6,130 bases of DNA, taken from contig CAVFFT010000074.1 of assembly GCA_963621885.1 (NCBI GenBank), positions 1-6,130 of the forward strand, in the 5' to 3' direction. How positions within the stretch are numbered: the first letter of the stretch is position 1; each line of letters opens with the position of its first letter. The notes below the pieces were generated by a model. That model searched no databases. It was not told where the DNA came from and saw only the letters and a program-made list of their open reading frames with translations. The position numbers were made by a program, and so were the translations under genes. The DNA is from UMGS1519 sp963621885 (lineage in GTDB: Bacteria; Actinomycetota; Coriobacteriia; Coriobacteriales; Eggerthellaceae). This document shows positions 5,265-6,130 of the stretch, one piece after another.

Positions 5265-5314
5265 TTGTGAGGCAACCCGCGACGTATTGCGGCCGGGTTG
5301 TGAGGCAACCCGCG
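5265..5314. repeat. 17-bp direct repeat, second copy a hairpin
   Basis: TTGTGAGGCAACCCGCG is present at 5265-5281 and 5298-5314, 33 bp apart. In the second copy CGGGTTG (5294-5300) pairs perfectly with CAACCCG (5306-5312) around the loop TGAGG. The core GGCAACCCGC is the reverse complement of the core of the 20-mer repeated at 2494-2564. Confidence 0.6.
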
Positions 5315-5373
5315 CGACGCCGTTTTCTGCGACCAACGGGTCATGCGACTGCCGGGTCGTGGCACCCGGTTGT

Positions 5374-5463
5374 GCAGCCGCCTAGTCGCGCGCACCCGGT
5401 TGCGCGGTCGCCGGGCGCGCAGCCGCCTAGTCGCGCGCACCCGGTTGTGCGGTCGCCGGGCGC
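5374..5463. repeat. Two 45-bp tandem repeats, each forming a hairpin
   Basis: Units 5374-5418 and 5419-5463 are identical except for one base (5403 versus 5448). A partial preceding unit is visible around 5352-5373. In each unit GCGCG+CCCGG pairs with CCGGG+CGCGC (5388-5420 and 5433-5465), giving a 10-bp stem with a 2-nt bulge and an 11-nt loop. The period is a multiple of three, which explains the arginine-rich frames open on both strands; these are not considered genes. Confidence 0.7.
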
Positions 5464-5484
5464 GCCCCATTCGCGATGGGGCGC
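5462..5484. other. 9-bp perfect GC-rich hairpin at the end of the tandem repeats
   Basis: GCGCCCCAT (5462-5470) pairs with ATGGGGCGC (5476-5484) around the loop TCGCG. It overlaps the closing arm of the second 45-bp unit hairpin by four bases, so the two structures exclude each other in RNA. It lies 31 nt after the stop codon of the CBS-domain gene and could protect the 3' end or slow transcription; no T tract follows on the minus strand. Confidence 0.45.
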
Positions 5485-5515
5485 TTCCCTGGTCTACCCG
5501 CGATTCTCGATATGC

Positions 5516-6130
5516 TTACGCATCCTTTGCGGCGTAGCGTTCGACCGCCTGACGCGTGATGTTGGAACGATTGATAATGCCCACCATCGTGTTGCCGTCC
5601 ATAACCGGCACCTTCTTCAGATGACGACCCGCAAGCAGCGTGCACACGTCACGCATATCGTCATGTACGCTCACGGTAAGCACGTCGCGCGTGGCAAGGC
5701 TCCCCACCGTCGTGGACGTGAGCGCATCGAGGCGCTGCGTGAAGCTTTCCGCGTTCGTATCGACCGCGAAGGCCCAGTATCCATTGAAGGCGGAATTCTG
5801 GCGCGACATCATCGCGATGACATCGCCGTCAGAAACGAAGCCGCAAAGCTTGCCCTTCTCGTTGATCACCGGCGCGCCCGAAATGCCCTTGTCGGCGAAG
5901 AGTTTCAGGGCGTCAAGCGCGGTATCCGTATCGCGCAGGGTGAAAACCGGCGTGCGCATAAGCCTGCGCACGGTGAGCTCGGAGGCATCCGCCGTCGCGG
6001 TAGCCGCCGCCATCGGAGCGGAAGCTGCCTGGCCAGCCACCTGCGGCTGGGCCTGAGTCGCAACCTGGGCAGCCACCTTTTGAGCAGCCTCGGTCGCCGC
6101 ACGCGCCGCTTCGGCAGCTTCGCGTGCCAC
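5516..6130 (-). CDS. CBS-domain-pair protein, C-terminal part (cut by window edge)
   Basis: About 204 residues are visible and the frame is open to the window edge. The first codon in view is GTG, which need not be the start; the gene probably continues upstream. Visible residues 1-50 are an Ala/Gln/Glu-rich, low-complexity linker (for example REAAEAARAATEAAQ) without membrane segments. CBS domain 1 covers about 52-113 (LMRTPVFTLRDTDTALDALKL, then GISGAPVINEKGKLCGFVSDGD), and CBS domain 2 about 141-198 (VGSLATRDVLTVSVHDDMRD, then HLKKVPVMDGNTMVGIINRSN). Such Bateman modules usually sense adenosyl nucleotides or related ligands and regulate an attached or partner domain. The missing N terminus might be a membrane domain such as HPP, but that is a guess. 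The stop is TAA. The internal ATG at 6013 lacks a ribosome binding site and is an unlikely start. Confidence 0.85.
   Translation of the reverse strand: MAREAAEAARAATEAAQKVAAQVATQAQPQVAGQAASAPMAAATATADASELTVRRLMRTPVFTLRDTDTALDALKLFADKGISGAPVINEKGKLCGFVSDGDVIAMMSRQNSAFNGYWAFAVDTNAESFTQRLDALTSTTVGSLATRDVLTVSVHDDMRDVCTLLAGRHLKKVPVMDGNTMVGIINRSNITRQAVERYAAKDA

Larger units (their letters stand above)
5252..5505. repeat. 15-bp direct repeats bracketing the GC-rich repeat region
   Basis: GGTCTACCCGCGATT occurs exactly at 5252-5266 and 5491-5505. Similarity extends further left in gapped form (GCTTTCCCT versus CGCTTCCCT). The left copy sits in a longer palindrome, GCGGGT-CT-ACCCGC (5249-5262). The bracketed DNA of about 240 bp contains all the other repeats of this region, and its right end is only 10 bp from the stop of the CBS-domain gene. 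Confidence 0.6.
4675..5515. other. Long gene-free region between the CBS-domain gene and lysR copy B
   Basis: This 841-bp stretch has no convincing protein gene. The left part (4675-5211) is more AT-rich than the rest of the window and holds, from right to left on the minus strand, a promoter (5098-5125), a multibranched fold (4991-5086), a long hairpin (4903-4977) and clustered short direct repeats (4750-4830). The right part (5212-5515) is the repeat-rich 3' side of the CBS-domain gene with a terminator at 5212-5240. Short reading frames on both strands lack family features and run through the inverted repeats. Confidence 0.7.

Noticed and set aside
5374..5463. CRISPR array
   Set aside because: The two 45-bp units abut directly with no unique spacers, and no cas genes are present.
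5255..5537. Arginine-rich frames on both strands across the repeat block
   Set aside because: They result from a repeat period divisible by three in very GC-rich DNA; no start signal or family match supports them.

Overview
The window is high in G+C and all five recognisable genes lie on the minus strand, so they read from right to left. The mix of genes fits a high-G+C anaerobe of the Coriobacteriia (Eggerthellaceae-like): a PbuG/AzgA-type purine permease with apt, near-identical one-component LysR regulators, and an alanine-rich CBS-domain protein. This placement is an inference from style; no rRNA or other marker gene is present.

Layout from right to left in transcription order. (1) 5516-6130 is the C-terminal part of a CBS-pair protein, cut by the window edge. 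(2) Its 3' side, 5212-5515, holds a dense set of GC-rich repeats and hairpins that ends in a convincing minus-strand terminator at 5212-5240. (3) 4675-5211 is a relatively AT-rich gene-free stretch with a good minus-strand promoter (5098-5125), a multibranched RNA-like fold (4991-5086), a 17-bp-stem hairpin (4903-4977) and small direct repeats. It would form an unusually long structured leader of about 415 nt for the next gene, and is the most interesting part of the window. (4) lysR copy B (3742-4674) and (5) lysR copy A (2645-3577) are tandem paralogues of 310 aa each, about 70% identical by eye. Copy A has its own probable promoter and a hairpin in its leader. (6) 2288-2644 is a GC-rich intergenic stretch with a 20-bp direct repeat and a perfect 7-bp dyad. 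(7) 863-2287 is an NCS2-type purine permease, followed after 117 nt by (8) apt, adenine phosphoribosyltransferase (212-745). (9) 1-211 carries repeated GCGCTTT boxes and a GC hairpin; no gene can be assigned there.

The permease and Apt form a purine-salvage module: import of a nucleobase, then conversion of adenine plus PRPP to AMP. The two LysR proteins have no divergent or adjacent obvious target gene; whether they regulate the permease, themselves or something outside the window cannot be told. No transposase, CRISPR array, tRNA, rRNA or known riboswitch was recognised.
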